The position numbers were made by a program, and so were the translations under genes. The notes beneath the pieces are model-generated. The model saw only the letters and a program-made list of their open reading frames with translations, was not told the DNA's origin and made no database searches. DNA of 64,000 nt from Gammaproteobacteria bacterium (GTDB taxonomy: Bacteria > Pseudomonadota > Gammaproteobacteria > Eutrophobiales > Eutrophobiaceae). This document shows positions 8,719 to 19,716 of this stretch, in pieces (the first letter of the stretch is position 1; every line of letters starts with the position of its first letter). The stretch spans positions 367,779 to 431,778 of the forward strand of contig JANQNX010000009.1 in the NCBI GenBank assembly GCA_028279365.1, given 5' to 3'.

Positions 8719-10005
8719 ATGAATGATATCACTGTACCGCATCTGACTACTGCTTCATCAGGGCCATTCCAGTTGTTTGAACGGGCAATACTGGATAACA
8801 AAGTGGCCATTGAGTCGTGGTTTCGTAATGCCTGGCGTGAAACCCAAGCACCGTTTTATGCCTCGGTCGATTTACGCAATGCCGGTTATAAAATTGCACC
8901 GGTCGATACTAATTTATTTCCGGCTGGCTTTAATAATCTAAATCAGACATTTGAATCTTTGAGCATTCAGGCAATACAAAACGCGGTAGAACATTTACCT
9001 GAATCGATAGATAAAATACTCATCATTCCTGAAAATCACACGCGTAATTTATTTTATTTGGAAAACGTATATTGTCTGAAGACTCTGATTGAAAAGGCCG
9101 GTTTTGAAACACGAATCGGTAGTTTAATCGATGATCTGGAATCGCCATTAACAATAGACTTGCCTTCTTCAAATAACCTCACTTTAGAACCGATTACACG
9201 ACAAGGTAATCGCATCATTTTGAATGGTTTTGATGCTGATTTGATTTTATTAAATAACGATCTGGCGACAGGAAAACCGGAGATACTGGAAGGTATTGAA
9301 CAAATCGTTACGCCGCCAGCGTCGTTGGGTTGGTCGTCGCGATTGAAGTCCAACCATTTTGGTTATTATCAACAAGTCGCGCAAGACCTTGCCGGTATCA
9401 TTGGTATCGACTCCTGGTTTATTGATCCGATGTTTCGCAATTGTGGTGAAGTGGATTTTATGAAACGCGATGGTATTGATTGTCTATCGAAAAATATTGA
9501 CGCACTGTTAACGGAAATTAAAGCTAAATACGAGCAGCATGATATTTCTTGTAAACCGTTTGTCATGGTGAAAGCCGATGCCGGCACTTATGGTATGGGT
9601 GTCATGACAGTTTATGATGTTGCTGACATCACTGAACTTAATCGTAAAGAGCGAACAAAAATGGCGACTACCAAGGAAGGGCAAAAGGTCAGCAAGGTCA
9701 TCATTCAGGAAGGCGTGTATACGCATGAAACCTGGGGCAGTGAAACAACGGTAGCTGAACCAGTGGTGTATATGATCGACCATCAGGTCGTTGGTGGTTT
9801 TTACCGCGTACATGAGAAACGTTCAAGTAGTCAAAATCTTAACGCGCCCGGCATGCGGTTTGAACCGTTGGCATTTGATGACTGTTGCAATGCCCCGGAT
9901 CCCAATTCTGATCTGGATAGTCATCAGAATCGCTTCTACACTTATGGTGTCATCGCCCGGCTCGCGCTATTGGCAGCGGCACGAGAAATCAGCAGTCTTA
10001 ATTAA
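8719..10005 (+). CDS. gshA: Glutamate-cysteine ligase, proteobacterial (Acidithiobacillus) type
   Basis: 428 residues matching the distinct gshA class first described in iron/sulfur oxidisers, unrelated in length to the E. coli enzyme. Recognisable parts are 'VDLRNAGYKIAPVDTNLFPAGFNNL' near the N-terminus, 'KADAGTYGMGVMTVYD' in the ATP-grasp-like region, and a C-terminal 'NRFYTYGVIARLALLAAAREI'. It catalyses the first step of glutathione synthesis. It follows rsmE by 33 bp and converges with the response regulator gene, overlapping it by 4 bp. Confidence 0.92.
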   Translation: MNDITVPHLTTASSGPFQLFERAILDNKVAIESWFRNAWRETQAPFYASVDLRNAGYKIAPVDTNLFPAGFNNLNQTFESLSIQAIQNAVEHLPESIDKILIIPENHTRNLFYLENVYCLKTLIEKAGFETRIGSLIDDLESPLTIDLPSSNNLTLEPITRQGNRIILNGFDADLILLNNDLATGKPEILEGIEQIVTPPASLGWSSRLKSNHFGYYQQVAQDLAGIIGIDSWFIDPMFRNCGEVDFMKRDGIDCLSKNIDALLTEIKAKYEQHDISCKPFVMVKADAGTYGMGVMTVYDVADITELNRKERTKMATTKEGQKVSKVIIQEGVYTHETWGSETTVAEPVVYMIDHQVVGGFYRVHEKRSSSQNLNAPGMRFEPLAFDDCCNAPDPNSDLDSHQNRFYTYGVIARLALLAAAREISSLN

Positions 10006-10754
10006 CGTTTTGTTAAAGAGTTAATCACTTCTTTTACGTTGGCCAGATGCCGACGACTTACCAGCAGTTCAGTTGGCATATTACTCAGCTTTATTAACGT
10101 CTGCCCTCCATTGTTTTTTTCCAAACCACATATCTTGTTCTTTGCAACCAGGGCATTACGATGAATGCGCACGAAGTGATCATTAAATTCGGCCTCGAGC
10201 GATACCAATGACTCGTCCAATAATATCTCTCCCTCTGGCCACACTGCCATAACGTATTTTTGATCGGCCTTGAGATAATGGATCGTTTCAACCGGGACCA
10301 GTTCCAGATTTCCATTAACTAATGAACTGACATGGCTTCGTCCTGCGCTCTGCGTTCCAGTCTCAAGTAACTTTGACAGCTTGCTCTGGTTAATTAACTC
10401 AGCCCGTTCAATTGCAACTTGCAAACGTTCTTTGCGAATCGGCTTTAATAAATAGTCGACAGCATTCGCATCAAAGGCATTGATGGCATGATCCTGATAG
10501 GCCGTGGTAAAGATAATCGCAGGCTGGGTCTCAAGCTTCATCACATGTCTCGCCACTTCCATCCCATCCATGAGGGGCATACGAATATCCAGTAATACGA
10601 TTTCCGGTTTTATCTCTTGTATCTTTTCCAATGCTGCCTGACCATCATTGGCTTGAGACTGGATAGCATCAGGATACAGTTCCCCTACCAGATCCTGCAG
10701 CCGTTCTCTCGCTAACGGCTCGTCATCAACGATCAGTATTTTCATGTTGGTCAT
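10002..10754 (-). CDS. LytTR family response regulator (AlgR/LytR-like)
   Basis: 250 residues: a receiver domain with acidic pair DD at 10-11, phosphoacceptor D56 ('VLLDIRMPLMDG') and 'TTAYQDHAINAF'/'LLKPI', then a LytTR DNA-binding domain ('IHYLKADQKYVMAVWPEGEILLDESL', 'FVRIHRNALVAKNKI'). The layout is that of AlgR. It overlaps the histidine kinase gene upstream by 29 bp, so the pair is translationally coupled. Confidence 0.92.
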   Translation of the reverse strand: MTNMKILIVDDEPLARERLQDLVGELYPDAIQSQANDGQAALEKIQEIKPEIVLLDIRMPLMDGMEVARHVMKLETQPAIIFTTAYQDHAINAFDANAVDYLLKPIRKERLQVAIERAELINQSKLSKLLETGTQSAGRSHVSSLVNGNLELVPVETIHYLKADQKYVMAVWPEGEILLDESLVSLEAEFNDHFVRIHRNALVAKNKICGLEKNNGGQTLIKLSNMPTELLVSRRHLANVKEVINSLTKR

Positions 10755-11793
10755 AAGGCAGGATTAATGAAACAGTATATTCATCCTTATCATGTTGAAT
10801 CACTAACTGGCTGTTATCCCCATACAGGTTTTGTAAACGTTGGCGTATGTTTTCCAATGCCAGCTTATTGCCCTTGTGTAAATCTTCACTATTGCCGGCT
10901 GGAACCGGGTTGTGAATTTCAATACGGATTTTATTGTCTCGCACAGTGCCTGTTACGCAAATTTGCCCACCTTCAGCCAGCCGCTCTATGCCATGATAGA
11001 TGCTGTTTTCTAATAAAGGTTGAATTGTCAGCGGTGGTATTTTCACTGTGTCAGGAACTTCATCAATTTGCCAGTTGACTGCCAGACGTTCCCCCAGTCG
11101 ATGGCCCTCGATTCTGAGGTAGAGCTGACAAAGTTTCCATTCTTCAGTGATTGGATACAGGTTTGATGGTTCCATCATGCTGGCACGGAATAATTCGGCC
11201 AGATCCTCGACTGACTGCTCTGCCAGTTCCGGTGATTTGCGCGTCAGGCTGGCAATGGTATTCATGCAGTTAAATAAAAAATGCGGACGAATACGAGACT
11301 GTAAGGCCTGCAGGCGAGAACTGGCTAATGTCTCGATATTATTTCGCCATTCATGCTGCAGATACAAATAACGCAGCAGGATGATACCAATAATCGCAGC
11401 GATACCGATGGCCCGTAACATGAACATACCGTGAGCACTGGAGATGATATTGGCATTGTAGGGATAAACGTAAAGCGACCACCATGCCAGTTCCGAAATA
11501 ATGAAGCTCACCAGCAGGATGATGGCATAGCTAATGATGGATGCCTTGACGGCAGAGAGCTGGTTTAAATAGCGCTTAAAGATACAGAGCAGTCCGACAC
11601 AGCTGAGTGCGATCCACTGGATAAACAGCGAGTTCATGGCTAGGTCGAACAGACTATCCCGGGTAAAAATGGATTGATTGAGCGTCAGTACAATCGCCAG
11701 TAGCTCTGCGCTAAGTACTACGACAAATAATACCCGTGCGCTGCAAAAATCCGGCAGGAAGTGGTGTTTTTCGTCGGTCTCAAATGCTGTCAT
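10726..11793 (-). CDS. LytS/AlgZ-type sensor histidine kinase
   Basis: 355 residues with about four to five membrane helices in the first 150 residues, then a His_kinase domain ('LQSRIRPHFLFNCMNTIASL', phosphorylated His about 171) and a GHKL ATPase part ('PPLTIQPLLENSIYHGI', 'ALENIRQRLQNLYG'). This is the AlgZ/LytS class that partners LytTR regulators, here the gene just downstream. The pair lies divergent from argH, as algZ/algR often does in gammaproteobacteria. Confidence 0.92.
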   Translation of the reverse strand: MTAFETDEKHHFLPDFCSARVLFVVVLSAELLAIVLTLNQSIFTRDSLFDLAMNSLFIQWIALSCVGLLCIFKRYLNQLSAVKASIISYAIILLVSFIISELAWWSLYVYPYNANIISSAHGMFMLRAIGIAAIIGIILLRYLYLQHEWRNNIETLASSRLQALQSRIRPHFLFNCMNTIASLTRKSPELAEQSVEDLAELFRASMMEPSNLYPITEEWKLCQLYLRIEGHRLGERLAVNWQIDEVPDTVKIPPLTIQPLLENSIYHGIERLAEGGQICVTGTVRDNKIRIEIHNPVPAGNSEDLHKGNKLALENIRQRLQNLYGDNSQLVIQHDKDEYTVSLILPYDQHENTDR

Positions 11794-11876
11794 ATTATAA
11801 AGTGCGCGGTATCATTCCCGCTTACGTTATACTGTCGCCAGAAAAATAGTACCCGAATGACCTAATTACAGAATCC

Positions 11877-13262
11877 ATGAGCGAGAATAATACAGAAAAA
11901 CCGTGGGGAGGTAGATTTACTGCGCCTACTGATGCCTTCGTCGAGCATTTTACCGAGTCGGTTTCCTATGATCAGCGTCTGGCTCATCATGATATTAAAG
12001 GTTCTATCGCGCATGTGACGATGTTGGCGAAAACGCAGGTCATTGCCGAAAACGACGCGCAGGATATTATTGCTGGTTTACAGCAAATCGATAAAGAAAT
12101 TATTGACGGCAAGTTTGTCTGGTCAACGGCGCTGGAAGATGTACATATGAACATCGAAACCGCGTTGGTGAAACGTATCGGTGATGTGGGTAAAAAATTA
12201 CACACCGGGCGTTCCAGGAACGATCAGGTGGCGACGGATATAAGACTCTACCTGCGCGATGAAATCGATGATATCTGCCTCAAAATAAACGATGTCCTAA
12301 AGGCATTAGTGGCATTGGCTGAGCAACATACAGAGACCATTATGCCCGGTTTTACCCATTTGCAATCAGCACAGCCGGTGACCTTCGGCCATCATTTGTT
12401 AGCCTGGGCGGAAATGTTGCTGCGGGATCGAAGCCGTCTGCAAGACTGCCGTAAACGAATGAATCTGTTGCCGTTGGGCTCAGCTGCCTTGGCTGGCACC
12501 AGCTATCCAATTGATCGTGAATTTGTCGCTGAGCAATTGGGCTTTGATGGCGTCACGCAAAATTCGTTGGATTCAGTCAGCGACCGTGACTTTGTGATTG
12601 AGTTCAGCGCCAGCGCCAGTTTGATCATGATGCATTTATCGCGTTTTTCGGAAGAGCTGGTGATCTGGATGTCACAGGCGTCTGGCTTTATTGATATCGG
12701 AGATGCGTGGTGTACCGGTTCGTCGATCATGCCACAGAAGAAAAACCCGGATATCCCGGAACTGGTGCGCGGTAAAACCGGTCGCGTGTATGGTGACTTG
12801 ATGGCCTTGTTGACCTTGATGAAAGGGCAACCATTAGCCTATAACCGTGACAACCAGGAAGACAAAGAGGCACTATTCGATGCGATTGATACGGTCAAGG
12901 CATGTTTACTGGCCTATTCTGGATTAATCCCAAGTATTCATGTGAATTTTGAAGCCATGTACAAGGCTGCGGCGGATGGTTATGCAACAGCAACCGATTT
13001 GGCCGATTATCTGGTTGTCAGTGGATTGGCGTTCCGTGATGCGCATGAAGCGGTCGGACAGATTGTTCACTATGCCATTAAGGAAAAGAAACCATTGGCA
13101 GCGTTAACCTTACCAGAGCTGCAACAGTTCTCCGATGCTATTAAAGAAGACGTGTTTACCGTGTTAGAACTGGAAGGTTCCGTGTCGTCGCGTAATCACG
13201 TCGGTGGCACAGCGCCAGAGCAGGTTAAGCAGGCGCTGAAACGTCTCGCATCACTTATTTAA
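11877..13262 (+). CDS. argH: Argininosuccinate lyase
   Basis: 461 residues, full length. It splits argininosuccinate to arginine and fumarate in the last step of arginine synthesis. Visible are '[16 protein letters not shown]', '[18 protein letters not shown]', '[18 protein letters not shown]' with the catalytic-region His, and the fumarase/lyase signature '[20 protein letters not shown]' around residues 281-300. Divergent from the algZ-like gene. Confidence 0.97.
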   Translation: MSENNTEKPWGGRFTAPTDAFVEHFTESVSYDQRLAHHDIKGSIAHVTMLAKTQVIAENDAQDIIAGLQQIDKEIIDGKFVWSTALEDVHMNIETALVKRIGDVGKKLHTGRSRNDQVATDIRLYLRDEIDDICLKINDVLKALVALAEQHTETIMPGFTHLQSAQPVTFGHHLLAWAEMLLRDRSRLQDCRKRMNLLPLGSAALAGTSYPIDREFVAEQLGFDGVTQNSLDSVSDRDFVIEFSASASLIMMHLSRFSEELVIWMSQASGFIDIGDAWCTGSSIMPQKKNPDIPELVRGKTGRVYGDLMALLTLMKGQPLAYNRDNQEDKEALFDAIDTVKACLLAYSGLIPSIHVNFEAMYKAAADGYATATDLADYLVVSGLAFRDAHEAVGQIVHYAIKEKKPLAALTLPELQQFSDAIKEDVFTVLELEGSVSSRNHVGGTAPEQVKQALKRLASLI

Positions 13263-13286
13263 TTTAACACTTACTGGAATCGTTCG

Positions 13287-16200
13287 ATGAAATTATTGAT
13301 TAAATTATTAATTGGTCTTGGGTTGTTAGTTGTTATCGTTATCGGGTGCGCCGCTATTATGTTGGCTAATCTTGACCCAAATGAATACAAAGATTTCATC
13401 GCAGAGAAAGTCAAGGAAAACACCGGCCGTGATATCAGTATCGATGGCAATATCAGTTTAAGTTATTACCCTTGGTTAGGCGTTGAGGTCGAGGGCGTGA
13501 GTCTGAGTAATGCGGCCGGTTTTGGCGATACTCCCTTTCTAAAAACGGATTTAGTCAAAGCCCGGGCGAAATTATTGCCACTGTTACGTAAAGAACTGGA
13601 GATGGACACCTTGGTGTTACATGGTGCGGCAATTAATTTCGCTAAAAATAAAGACGGTGTGACCAACTGGGATGACATGGCTAAGCCCAGCGAACCCTCG
13701 CAAAGCGAGGGTGGTTTGCCATTTGCCGCGCTGGCGCTGGGTGGTATTGATATCAAGGATGCAGCTGTAAGTTGGAAAGATGAACAGCAAGGAATCAGTT
13801 ACAGCATGACTGATGCTTCACTGAGTACGGGTGAATTAATGATTGGTGAACCGATTGAATTAAAGGCAAGCATGAAGGTAGACGCAAACAAACCTGCCTT
13901 ATCTTCTTCAATAAATTTTGCCGGCACTGTCAGATACGAAGACAGCGGGGATGTATTGATACTGAATCCGATGTTGCTCGAAGCCGATGTTAAGGGCGAG
14001 TCGATTCCCGGCGGTGAAACAAAAATCAAGTTTGGTTCAGAGATCAGTATCGACATGAATAACGAGCTGGCGAAGATCAGCAAACTGGACTTGTCGGCAT
14101 TTGATACGCAGCTCAATGGTGAACTGGAGGCCACAAATTTTCAGTCGGGTAAACCTGCGATAAACGGTAATCTGAACGTGAAAGGAAAAAACCTGCCACA
14201 ACTTTTCAAAATAATGGAAATAGAACCTCTGGCTTCACAGCTGGCCGATCTTCCTGAAAAGCAGTTTGATATCGCCACGACCTTTGACGCTGATCTGGAA
14301 CGCAATGATATTGTCATTAATCCACTGACCATGAATATGCTGGGTAACAGTGTTAATGCTGAAGTGGTGGCGCGCAATATTCAGTCATCCACACCAGCAG
14401 CGAAAGGTAAGATTCAGGCAAGTGGCCCGAACCTGCCAGTATTAATCTCCATTGCCAGTCAACTACAAGGAGCGAGTAAAGAGAAGAGTAAAAAGTTAGC
14501 CAATGAATTAGCCAAGTCACCGAAGTCGTTTTCCATTGCCAGTGATTTTGACGTTGATCTAAAAGCCGGCACGGTTAATATTCCTTCTATTGCAGTTGAT
14601 GCGTTGGGTACCAAAACCAGCGGTAAAGTGGTGGGCGATAAACTGAATACAAACTCGCCTGCGCTAAACGGTGGCTTGTCTATCAGTGGTGATAATCTCC
14701 CTGTCGTCGTCGGTGTTGTTGCCGCTTATACCGGTGATGGTTCACAAGACAGTGCATTTCTCGCCAAGCAGTTAAAGTCTGTACCCAAATCCTTTTCCAT
14801 TGATACCCAGTTTGACTCGGACTCAGACGCGATCGAAATTAGCCAGCTAGATATAAAGGCCTTAGGTTTGATCAGTAATGGTCAGTTAAAGATTAAAGAC
14901 GCAGTATCGGGTTCGCCCTCATTGAGTGGTAAGTTGGATGCCAATGGTCCTGACCTGCCTTTACTGATGCTGGTGGCTGGCAGTATGCAGGCCAATGACG
15001 GGCTCACTTCGCTGGCAAAAGATTTATCCAGGATCAAAGATAAATCATTTAAGTTAAATACCCGTTTTGAAACAGATACTGCAAAGGGCAAGATTGATTT
15101 GCCATCGATTACCTTTTCATCATTAGGCATGACACTTAGTGGCAATGTTAAGGGTAGCGATGGAAACCTGAATGGTAAATTGGGTATCAGCAGTGAATCA
15201 CCCAAGGCGTTACTAAATGCCGTCGGTCAAAACGATCTGGCCCAGGTGTTGAAATCGATTAATATTGATACCGGTATTAACGGCAGTGCATCCAAAGTCG
15301 ATTTAAAACCGCTGTCGTTGAAGGCCGTGGTGGCGGGCAAACAAATCCCTAATTCTCCGGTTACTTTAAATGTTAAGGCCGATACCGAACTGAATACGGA
15401 AAAAAAATCCATGAAGTTAAATGACTTCAGCGTTTCCGGTTTGGGCCTGGATGTAAAAGGTAATCTCAGCGCGACCAACTATGCAACGGAACCTGCAATT
15501 AATGGCAATATTGATGTTGCGCCGTTTAACCTGAGACAATTCATGCAGAGCTTGAACCAGGACGTACCAAAAACCAGCGATCCTAAAGTACTACAAAAAG
15601 TCGCATTAAGTTCATCCTTCTCTGGAACGACAGACACTATCGTATTAAAAGATCTGAAAGCAGAGTTAGATGATTCACGCTTACAAGGCGATATCAGCGT
15701 CAATAAAATTTCACCGCTGAACCTCGAGTTTGGTCTGGGTATCGATAAACTGAACCTGGATCGCTACTTACCACCAACCAGTGATGAACAAAAACAAACC
15801 GACAAAAAAACGGTGGCGACACCGGAAACCGCAGCTGTCGCTGCAGCGACTGAGCTCCCGGTTGAAACCCTGCGTGCATTAAATATCAAAGGTGATTTTG
15901 TCATGGGTGAGTTTGTCGTATCGAATGCTAAACTCAGCGATCTGGAATTAAGTATTCGCGCATCCGATGGCGATATCAAAATGAACCCAGTTAATGCCAA
16001 ACTTTATGGTGGCGCATACACGGGTGATATTCATTTAAATGCGACAGGTAAACAACCGGTATTGAAAATCAACAGCAAGTTGACCGGTGTACAGACCGAA
16101 CCGCTACTTGCAGACGTCAGTGGCACCAACGAGGTTGCCGGTGAGGCTAATATAAATCTGGCGCTGAATTCCAGCGGGTCTGACACCAATCAATTGAAGC

Positions 16201-16856
16201 AACGCTTATCCGGTAAAGGTGAGTTGAAATTTTTGGAAGGAGTATTTCGTGGTGTTGATATTCCCAAAGTATTGAAACAGATTGAAATCATGTATGAATC
16301 AAAACGTTTCGGCAAAATCGATAAAGAGGGTAGTACCGAGTTTGATTCTTTGACAGCAACGATGGATATCAATAATGGCGTGGTGACCAATGAAGACATG
16401 TTGATGCAAGGGAAAGGGTTCGATGTGAAGGGTCGAGGCATGATGGTGAACCTGAATGACGAAACCTGGAAATACAACCTCAATGTCGTGGTTGATCCGG
16501 CCAGCGCCACCAAAGGTGAAGAGCGCTATAACCTGGGAGGCTATGACATCCTGATTAAATGTCGTGGCAAGATTCTTGATAAGCAGTGCTTGCCAGATAT
16601 TGGTTCCATGATTGATGCCGTGTTAAAAGATACCGCGAAAGAAAAGATTCAGGAAAAACTTGGCGACGCGATAGGTATTGACCTGAAAGGGCTGACCGGC
16701 GGCAGAAAAGAAGCGGCACCGCAGCAAGTACAGCCTGCACCGACTGAAAATCAGCCGGCAGAGCAGCCAGCACAGCAGGAACAAAAACAGGTAAAACCGG
16801 AAGACATTATCAAGGAAGAGCTGGGTAAAGGGCTGAAAAAGCTGTTTGATTTCTAG
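13287..16856 (+). CDS. Long AsmA family protein with repeated modules
   Basis: 1189 residues, well above the 600-700 common in this family. One N-terminal membrane helix (about 3-27) anchors a periplasmic chain. AsmA proteins are beta-rich and act in lipid transport or outer-membrane homeostasis. The middle third contains about four diverged modules of ~100 residues, each with an 'NLP.L' type segment ('GKNLPQLF', 'GPNLPVLI', 'GDNLPVVV', 'GPDLPLLM') and a following 'K.F.I.T.FD.D' strand. The conserved AsmA C-terminal half ('[13 protein letters not shown]', '[16 protein letters not shown]') is intact, ending in a Pro/Gln linker and basic tail. It overlaps mutY by 1 bp. Confidence 0.88.
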   Translation: MKLLIKLLIGLGLLVVIVIGCAAIMLANLDPNEYKDFIAEKVKENTGRDISIDGNISLSYYPWLGVEVEGVSLSNAAGFGDTPFLKTDLVKARAKLLPLLRKELEMDTLVLHGAAINFAKNKDGVTNWDDMAKPSEPSQSEGGLPFAALALGGIDIKDAAVSWKDEQQGISYSMTDASLSTGELMIGEPIELKASMKVDANKPALSSSINFAGTVRYEDSGDVLILNPMLLEADVKGESIPGGETKIKFGSEISIDMNNELAKISKLDLSAFDTQLNGELEATNFQSGKPAINGNLNVKGKNLPQLFKIMEIEPLASQLADLPEKQFDIATTFDADLERNDIVINPLTMNMLGNSVNAEVVARNIQSSTPAAKGKIQASGPNLPVLISIASQLQGASKEKSKKLANELAKSPKSFSIASDFDVDLKAGTVNIPSIAVDALGTKTSGKVVGDKLNTNSPALNGGLSISGDNLPVVVGVVAAYTGDGSQDSAFLAKQLKSVPKSFSIDTQFDSDSDAIEISQLDIKALGLISNGQLKIKDAVSGSPSLSGKLDANGPDLPLLMLVAGSMQANDGLTSLAKDLSRIKDKSFKLNTRFETDTAKGKIDLPSITFSSLGMTLSGNVKGSDGNLNGKLGISSESPKALLNAVGQNDLAQVLKSINIDTGINGSASKVDLKPLSLKAVVAGKQIPNSPVTLNVKADTELNTEKKSMKLNDFSVSGLGLDVKGNLSATNYATEPAINGNIDVAPFNLRQFMQSLNQDVPKTSDPKVLQKVALSSSFSGTTDTIVLKDLKAELDDSRLQGDISVNKISPLNLEFGLGIDKLNLDRYLPPTSDEQKQTDKKTVATPETAAVAAATELPVETLRALNIKGDFVMGEFVVSNAKLSDLELSIRASDGDIKMNPVNAKLYGGAYTGDIHLNATGKQPVLKINSKLTGVQTEPLLADVSGTNEVAGEANINLALNSSGSDTNQLKQRLSGKGELKFLEGVFRGVDIPKVLKQIEIMYESKRFGKIDKEGSTEFDSLTATMDINNGVVTNEDMLMQGKGFDVKGRGMMVNLNDETWKYNLNVVVDPASATKGEERYNLGGYDILIKCRGKILDKQCLPDIGSMIDAVLKDTAKEKIQEKLGDAIGIDLKGLTGGRKEAAPQQVQPAPTENQPAEQPAQQEQKQVKPEDIIKEELGKGLKKLFDF

Positions 16857-17944
16857 TGTTGGCTAGCAAACACGAGTCTTTCGCTCCAGAGTTACTAGCC
16901 TGGTTTAAACAATTCGGTCGCAAAGGATTGCCCTGGCAAAAGGATCGAACACCCTATCGCGTCTGGTTATCTGAGATCATGTTGCAGCAGACCCAGGTTG
17001 CAACGGTGATTCCCTACTATCATCGTTTTACTGAACGCTATCCGACCGTGACTCAATTAGCCAATGCAAAACTGGATGATGTCTTACATCTCTGGACGGG
17101 CTTGGGTTATTACGCCCGTGCCAGAAATCTCTATAAAACGGCAGTGATAGTTTCGCATGATTATCAAGGCAAGTTTCCTGAAACACTGGAAGGACTAATG
17201 GCATTACCCGGCATTGGTCGCTCGACTGCTGGCGCAATACTGTCATTGGCGTGTCAACAAAGGCAGCCAATACTCGATGGTAATGTCAAACGTGTGCTGT
17301 GCCGTTACCATGCGATACCGGGTTGGCCTGGACAAAAGAAAGTAGAAAACAAGTTATGGGAGTTGGCTGAGCATCATACGCCTGCACATGAGTTTGCAGA
17401 CTATACGCAGGCAATAATGGATTTGGGTGCGACGTTATGTAAACGCGGTCAGCCCTTATGTGATGATTGCCCGTTATCGAAAAACTGCGTGGCGAAACAA
17501 ACAGGTCTGCAAATGACTTATCCAGAGTCGAAACCGAAGAAGATCTTACCCAAAAAATCAGCTGTTTTTGCCATGATAGAAAATGAGGCAGGCCAGCTAA
17601 TGCTGGAACAACGACCGCCAGCCGGTATTTGGGGTGGCTTATGGTGTTTTCCCGAGTTTCCGGAAAAAGCGGACATGCATAATGCATTAACGAAACGGTA
17701 TGGGCTTGAGGCACTAACAGAAACAGAACGAGATCCGTTTGAACATACATTTAGTCATTTTAAGTTGATGATTACGCCGATACATATCAAGATCAGAGAC
17801 CGTAACAATTTATTAAATGATGGCAAGCAGGTAACGTGGATTAAACCACTAGAGAAAACCCGATTAGGTTTACCTGCGCCAGTGGTGTCAATATTAAATT
17901 CATTTTATAGCGAAGAGGAAAGTCATAATGAGCCGAATGGTTAA
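16856..17944 (+). CDS. mutY: A/G-specific adenine glycosylase
   Basis: 362 residues. It removes adenine mispaired with 8-oxoguanine. Seen: catalytic-Glu region '[17 protein letters not shown]' (about 38-54), HhH '[16 protein letters not shown]', catalytic Asp region '[13 protein letters not shown]', the [4Fe-4S] cysteines C-x6-C-x2-C-x5-C ('[17 protein letters not shown]', about 195-211), and a C-terminal NUDIX-like 8-oxoG-sensing domain ('[21 protein letters not shown]'). The start is GTG overlapping the asmA stop. Its 3' end overlaps yggX by 17 bp, the usual gammaproteobacterial pairing. Confidence 0.96.
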   Translation: MLASKHESFAPELLAWFKQFGRKGLPWQKDRTPYRVWLSEIMLQQTQVATVIPYYHRFTERYPTVTQLANAKLDDVLHLWTGLGYYARARNLYKTAVIVSHDYQGKFPETLEGLMALPGIGRSTAGAILSLACQQRQPILDGNVKRVLCRYHAIPGWPGQKKVENKLWELAEHHTPAHEFADYTQAIMDLGATLCKRGQPLCDDCPLSKNCVAKQTGLQMTYPESKPKKILPKKSAVFAMIENEAGQLMLEQRPPAGIWGGLWCFPEFPEKADMHNALTKRYGLEALTETERDPFEHTFSHFKLMITPIHIKIRDRNNLLNDGKQVTWIKPLEKTRLGLPAPVVSILNSFYSEEESHNEPNG

Positions 17945-18200
17945 CTGCATAAAGTTGGGAAAAGAAGCCGAAGGGCTGGACAGAATGCCGTATCCGGGTG
18001 AGCTAGGTAAAAAGATATTTGAGCAAGTCTCAAAGGAAGCCTGGCAGATGTGGCTTAGCCATCAAACGATGTTGATTAATGAATACCGTTTAACGCCTAT
18101 CGAACCCAAAGCACGCAAGTTTCTCGAGGAAGAAATGGAAAAATTCTTTTTTACCGGCGGCGCTGAAAAACCGAAAGAGTTCGTTGATCCAGATAAATAA
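17928..18200 (+). CDS. yggX: Fe(2+)-trafficking protein YggX
   Basis: 90 residues with the full family pattern: '[30 protein letters not shown]', '[21 protein letters not shown]', '[14 protein letters not shown]'. It protects Fe-S clusters from oxidation and helps iron supply. It overlaps mutY, itself an Fe-S enzyme. Confidence 0.96.
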   Translation: MSRMVNCIKLGKEAEGLDRMPYPGELGKKIFEQVSKEAWQMWLSHQTMLINEYRLTPIEPKARKFLEEEMEKFFFTGGAEKPKEFVDPDK

Positions 18201-18312
18201 GGCTTAACTTGACGAAACCCATCCAGACCGGTTTAATACGCGCTTCGCTTTTGCTTTGGTTTAATAAAATCAATTACTTAAAGTAAAACCCATCCAATAT
18301 TTTATTCAAAAT

Positions 18313-18362
18313 GGCCAGGATGGCGGGGCCGGGAAGCGGTAGGGTATACAGGGGTGAAAATC
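18313..18362 (+). repeat. Possible decayed tRNA-Phe-like sequence
   Basis: It begins GGCCAGGATGGC and runs into AGGGGTGAAAATCC, recalling the tRNA-Phe acceptor start (GGCCAGGTAGC) and anticodon arm (AGGGGACTGAAAATCC) in the right order and at a similar spacing. The D-arm region does not align well. Similarity is by eye only. Confidence 0.3.
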
Positions 18363-18413
18363 CATTTTCAGTCCTTAGGATTAACCCGAATATAATTTCC
18401 AGTCATTATTAAT

Positions 18414-18428
18414 GGCCAGGTAGCTCAG
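18414..18428 (+). repeat. 15-bp exact copy of tRNA-Phe 5' end
   Basis: GGCCAGGTAGCTCAG is identical to bases 1-15 of the real tRNA-Phe that starts at 18631. The rest of a tRNA does not follow; a stem-loop does. Confidence 0.6.
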
Positions 18429-18630
18429 GTGAGCCGGAGATAGAAATTTCATCCAGTGAATGAATTTCCCGGCGAACGCGAAGGACACGACTGCTAGGAT
18501 GCAGGAGATAGGGCGAAGCAGGAAGCCAGAGCCGAGGAGTCCGTAGCCGTGCCATTAGCGAGATAGGAAATCGAGCTTAGGGCTAAAGTCAGTAGGGAAG
18601 AAAAATTAGTACACCTCGTTATACAACGAA

Positions 18631-18706
18631 GGCCAGGTAGCTCAGTCGGTAGAGCAGGGGACTGAAAATCCCTGTGTCGGCAGTTCGATTCTGTCCCTGG
18701 CCACCA
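18631..18706 (+). tRNA. tRNA-Phe (GAA)
   Basis: 76 nt folding into a full cloverleaf: acceptor GGCCAGG / CCTGGCC, anticodon arm GGGGA-CTGAAAA-TCCCT with anticodon GAA, T-loop TTCGATT, CCA encoded. Its 3' 48 bases are part of the 51-bp att repeat, so the gene is the integration target of the island to its right and stays intact. Confidence 0.97.
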
Positions 18707-18709
18707 TTT
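18659..18709 (+). repeat. attL-type site: 3' end of tRNA-Phe
   Basis: A 51-bp sequence from the anticodon arm of tRNA-Phe to three bases past CCA. It is repeated without a mismatch at 46461-46511 in the same orientation. This is the expected footprint of tyrosine-recombinase integration into a tRNA gene. Confidence 0.92.
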
Positions 18710-18774
18710 CTCTAAGATTTAAGCGCTTACTCCGGCGATAAGCAAACATGCCCCAATGAATAGTGAGCGATGAG

Positions 18775-19110
18775 TTAGTCTTGTCCATCATTGGTTTGAT
18801 TGCTATGTTTTTTTCTATTCTTCAACAAAACTATCGGAGCTATGATTAAGATAGATATTACAAACAAGCCAACGCCTAAAAAAAAGGCTTCGAGTAACTC
18901 AATGTGTCGATTAGGAATATCATAAACAGAATAACTCCAAATACCTGCTGCTACTCCAAAAGCACTATATATAAATATTCTTGCCCATTTCCCCGCACCT
19001 AGATTTATAAGGAACGGACCACCAATATAAGAGACTATTCCAATAGCAGGAATTGCCGCAGCCATATTGGTTATTGAATTTTCTATAATGAAACCAAGTA
19101 GTGAGTTCAT
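18775..19110 (-). CDS. Small membrane protein of unknown function
   Basis: 111 residues with three to four hydrophobic helices ('AAAIPAIGIVSYIGGPFLINLG', 'WARIFIYSAFGVAAGIWSY', 'AFFLGVGLFVISILIIAPIVLL') and a polar Lys/Asn-rich C-terminal tail. No family recognised. It is the first gene inside the island and lies in the 1.2-kb segment between tRNA-Phe and a decayed att copy. Confidence 0.6.
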   Translation of the reverse strand: MNSLLGFIIENSITNMAAAIPAIGIVSYIGGPFLINLGAGKWARIFIYSAFGVAAGIWSYSVYDIPNRHIELLEAFFLGVGLFVISILIIAPIVLLKNRKKHSNQTNDGQD

Positions 19111-19296
19111 CGAAGTGCCTTAGTAAACATCAGTCTGAATTTTCGATAATATAGATACTCTATGAGTAACCACTTTCTATTTTCAAGATCTATTTAAAAT
19201 TTCCGCTTTGGGTCGCATGCAGCATCTATTTAATTATGTTGATTTCAGTTCCAATAATATGGAAAAAAATTACATTAAAGTGTTTGTAGTCGCATT

Positions 19297-19716
19297 TTAA
19301 TTTAGCTGTTGCAGTTTATTATGAAATACTTTGAATGCCTCATAGTCTCGAACACTAAGCTTCCCGTCATCCCGCCATTTTTGTACATGAATTAACAACG
19401 TGTTGGTCTTGTTATCCCAATCCTCTAGAGTTTTTATATGACATGCGATTAAGAAAGCTGCTATGGCGTAATTATCAAGAGACACACTTTTAGCTCTATT
19501 CGAAAAAGAATTAACAGCTGATTCTTGATCGCTAGGACTAATCTCGATGTTAGTCTCGTCTTTAACTATTTTTGCAGCTTGCTCTACTTTGGGCCGCATG
19601 TTGTGTCTTCTATTCCTTTTTGCTTCATGTCTGTACCAAAAAAATTTCTCGATTATTGTGGAAAAGAAGACCCAGCCAAACCAAAGTACAACACACCAAC
19701 CAATAAACTCAATCAC
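19297..19716 (-). CDS. Unknown protein with N-terminal membrane anchor
   Basis: From GTG at 19716 (AAGGAG 9 bp upstream) the product is 139 residues: one N-terminal membrane helix ('VVLWFGWVFFSTIIEKFF'), a basic stretch, then a soluble helical domain. The frame also allows a start at 19782 without a ribosome site. No family recognised. It shares the small segment left of the decayed att copy with the membrane protein at 18775-19110. Confidence 0.55.
   Translation of the reverse strand: MIEFIGWCVVLWFGWVFFSTIIEKFFWYRHEAKRNRRHNMRPKVEQAAKIVKDETNIEISPSDQESAVNSFSNRAKSVSLDNYAIAAFLIACHIKTLEDWDNKTNTLLIHVQKWRDDGKLSVRDYEAFKVFHNKLQQLN

Larger units (their letters stand above)
18201..18630. other. 430-bp non-coding region with tRNA-Phe-like fragments and a strong stem-loop
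   Basis: No convincing gene is present. It holds a segment resembling a decayed tRNA-Phe (18313-18362), an exact copy of the first 15 bases of tRNA-Phe (18414-18428), and immediately after it a nested stem-loop (GCCGG 18433-18437 with CCGGC 18469-18473; inside it GAAATTTCAT 18443-18452 with ATGAATTTC 18460-18468). A purine-rich GC-rich stretch follows to about 18590. It could be a structured RNA or debris of earlier tRNA-targeted insertions. Confidence 0.5.

Noticed and set aside
17286..17750. 154-residue minus-strand frame inside mutY
   Set aside because: Shadow of a well-supported gene; no family features.
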